Shown here: piece after piece, positions 62,790 through 64,000 of the stretch
Position numbering within the stretch: the stretch's first letter is position 1
Layout of the letters: the number at the start of each line of letters is the position of its first letter
Source of the DNA: Janthinobacterium agaricidamnosum NBRC 102515 = DSM 9628
GTDB lineage: Bacteria > Pseudomonadota > Gammaproteobacteria > Burkholderiales > Burkholderiaceae_D
Reading direction: 5' to 3'
Length of the DNA: 64,000 bases
NCBI RefSeq assembly: GCF_000723165.1
Contig: NZ_HG322949.1
Span: 5,381,524 to 5,445,523, forward strand
The notes under the pieces: generated by a model
Databases searched by the model: none
The model's input: the letters and a program-made list of their open reading frames with translations, nothing else
What the model was told of the DNA's origin: nothing
Position numbers and translations under genes: made by a program

Positions 62790-64000
62790 TTACGGCTTCT
62801 GGATCACCGGCTTCAGGTCCGGCAAATCGACCGGCTTGGCGGCGGCGGGCTTCGATGACGCCTTGTCGTCTTTCTTTTCAGGCGACGCTTCCGCCTTCGA
62901 CAATTTGACCGGCAAGCCCTTGAAATGGTTCAGCGCCTGGGCCAGCTGGAAATCGTCCTTGCCGCCGTATTCCAGCGCTTTGTGTTTCTTTTCCAGCGTC
63001 AGCGCGCGCTGTTCCTGGTCCAGCTGCTGGCTTTCCGACAGCACCGGCGTGGCCACGTCGGGCTGGCCGTCGCCGCTGTTCAAGTGCTTTTGCAAATCGG
63101 CTTCGCGCACGCGCAGGCTGTTCAAGCCGTCGCCGTCGGCGTTTTCATCGACCATCAGGTCCGGCACGATGCCGCGCGCCTGGATCGAACGGCCGTTGGG
63201 CGTGTAATAACGGGCGGTGGTCAGTTTCACCGCGGTGTCGGCGGTCAGCTGGCGCAGCGTTTGCACCGAACCCTTGCCGAAAGTCTGGGTGCCGAGGATG
63301 ATCGCGCGTTTATAGTCTTGCAAGGCGCCGGCGACGATTTCCGACGCCGACGCCGAACCGGTATTGACCAGCACCACCAGCGGCACGTCTTTCAGCGCGG
63401 CCGGCAAGGTCGCCAGCGGGTCGGCGCCGCTTTGCGGCGCATAAAACTCCTTGCGGCCGTAAAAAGTCTGCTTCGAGTCGGCCAGCTGGCCATTGGTCGA
63501 GACGATCACCTTATCCTTCGGCAGGAACGCCGCCGACACGCCGATCGCGCCCGGCACCACGCCGCCCGGATCGTTGCGCAAATCGAGCACCAGGCCCTTC
63601 AGGTGCGGCTCCTGGGCGTACAGCGCGTTGATCTTCTTGACCATGTCGCCGACGGTCGGTTCCTGGAACTGGGCGATGCGCAGCCAGCCATAACCCGGTT
63701 CGACGATCCTGGCCTTGACGCTCTGCACGCGGATTTCCTCGCGCACCAGCGCGAATGTCAGCGGCTTGTCGGCGCCCTTGCGCGAAATCGTCAGCGTCGT
63801 CTTCGAGTGCGGCTCGCCGCGCATCTTCTTGATCGCCTCGTCCAGCGACATGCCTTTGAGCGGCGTACTGTCGATCCGGGTGATCAAGTCGCCGGCCTGC
63901 ACGCCGGCCTTGAAGGCGGGCGTATCCTCGATCGGCGACACCACCTTGACGTAGCCGTCTTCCATGCTCACTTCGATGCCCAGGCCGACGAACTTGCCCT
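62790..64000 (-). CDS. S41-family C-terminal processing peptidase, 5' end outside the window
   Basis: About 403 residues are visible; the N-terminus lies beyond the right edge and the frame is open to it (GLGIEVSMEDG just before the first internal Met). A PDZ domain (TPAFKAGVQAGDLITRID) is followed by the S41 core with nucleophile Ser in NTGSASASEI and the Lys in GTQTFGKGSVQ. The C-terminal ~60 residues are Lys/Ala/Pro-rich. CtpA-type proteases trim or degrade periplasmic proteins such as peptidoglycan hydrolases. Confidence 0.93.
   Translation of the reverse strand, partial: GKFVGLGIEVSMEDGYVKVVSPIEDTPAFKAGVQAGDLITRIDSTPLKGMSLDEAIKKMRGEPHSKTTLTISRKGADKPLTFALVREEIRVQSVKARIVEPGYGWLRIAQFQEPTVGDMVKKINALYAQEPHLKGLVLDLRNDPGGVVPGAIGVSAAFLPKDKVIVSTNGQLADSKQTFYGRKEFYAPQSGADPLATLPAALKDVPLVVLVNTGSASASEIVAGALQDYKRAIILGTQTFGKGSVQTLRQLTADTAVKLTTARYYTPNGRSIQARGIVPDLMVDENADGDGLNSLRVREADLQKHLNSGDGQPDVATPVLSESQQLDQEQRALTLEKKHKALEYGGKDDFQLAQALNHFKGLPVKLSKAEASPEKKDDKASSKPAAAKPVDLPDLKPVIQKP

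Overview
The window is typical of a high-GC betaproteobacterium of the order Burkholderiales, most likely family Oxalobacteraceae (Janthinobacterium, Duganella or Massilia type). Supporting signs are the order DUF484-xerC-cobW-dksA-hslV-hslU, an SAH riboswitch in front of ahcY, a GBP-type porin, a three-domain indolepyruvate ferredoxin oxidoreductase with a divergent Lrp regulator, and a tRNA Tyr-Gly-Thr cluster that in this group leads into tuf. Most of the window is ordinary chromosome; no phage, CRISPR array or complete insertion sequence is visible.

Layout. 1-433: tRNA-Tyr, -Gly and -Thr on the minus strand with a good promoter; a Shine-Dalgarno at the left edge suggests tuf starts just outside. 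623-5109: two response regulators (receiver-TPR and receiver-DUF3369-HD-GYP) and a membrane-anchored J-domain protein. 5415-8882: a MidA-type methyltransferase, then folM, folB and ttcA. 9104-12261: a small exported protein, a KefB/KefC-type antiporter and an aldehyde dehydrogenase/AraC chimeric remnant. 12258-18560: an M14 peptidase, a TonB-dependent receptor and an S41 lipoprotein peptidase. 18706-23121: indolepyruvate:ferredoxin oxidoreductase and its likely Lrp regulator. 23194-28475: a GNAT protein, an ExoY/CyaA-type nucleotidyl cyclase, cca, a GST and an NDUFA9-like reductase. 28513-37000s: slt, 5-FCL, the methyl cycle (metF, holin-like protein, ahcY, riboswitch, metK), two LpxL-type acyltransferases and dapF. 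38090-47572: a Sel1 protein, a porin, DUF484, xerC, cobW, dksA and hslVU with a heat-shock-type promoter. 47803-61847: an HTH regulator, a PlpD-like patatin and a twelve-gene type II secretion operon (gspG-H-I-J-K-L-M-N-D-E-F-C). 62001-64000: moeB and a C-terminal processing protease that runs off the right edge.

The most striking item is the protein at 24077-25405. It carries, at the right spacings, all the catalytic signature residues of the anthrax edema factor/CyaA/ExoY nucleotidyl cyclase toxins, has a Ser/Pro/Thr-rich N-terminus, and looks less GC-rich than its neighbours. It is a candidate secreted cyclic-nucleotide effector in an environmental betaproteobacterium. Other unexplained structure: a 158-bp element with 16-bp terminal inverted repeats present twice (5257-5414 and 9428-9585), a 65-bp REP-like palindrome present twice directly after stop codons (23121-23186 and 38025-38089), and an in-frame gene chimera at 11782-12261.
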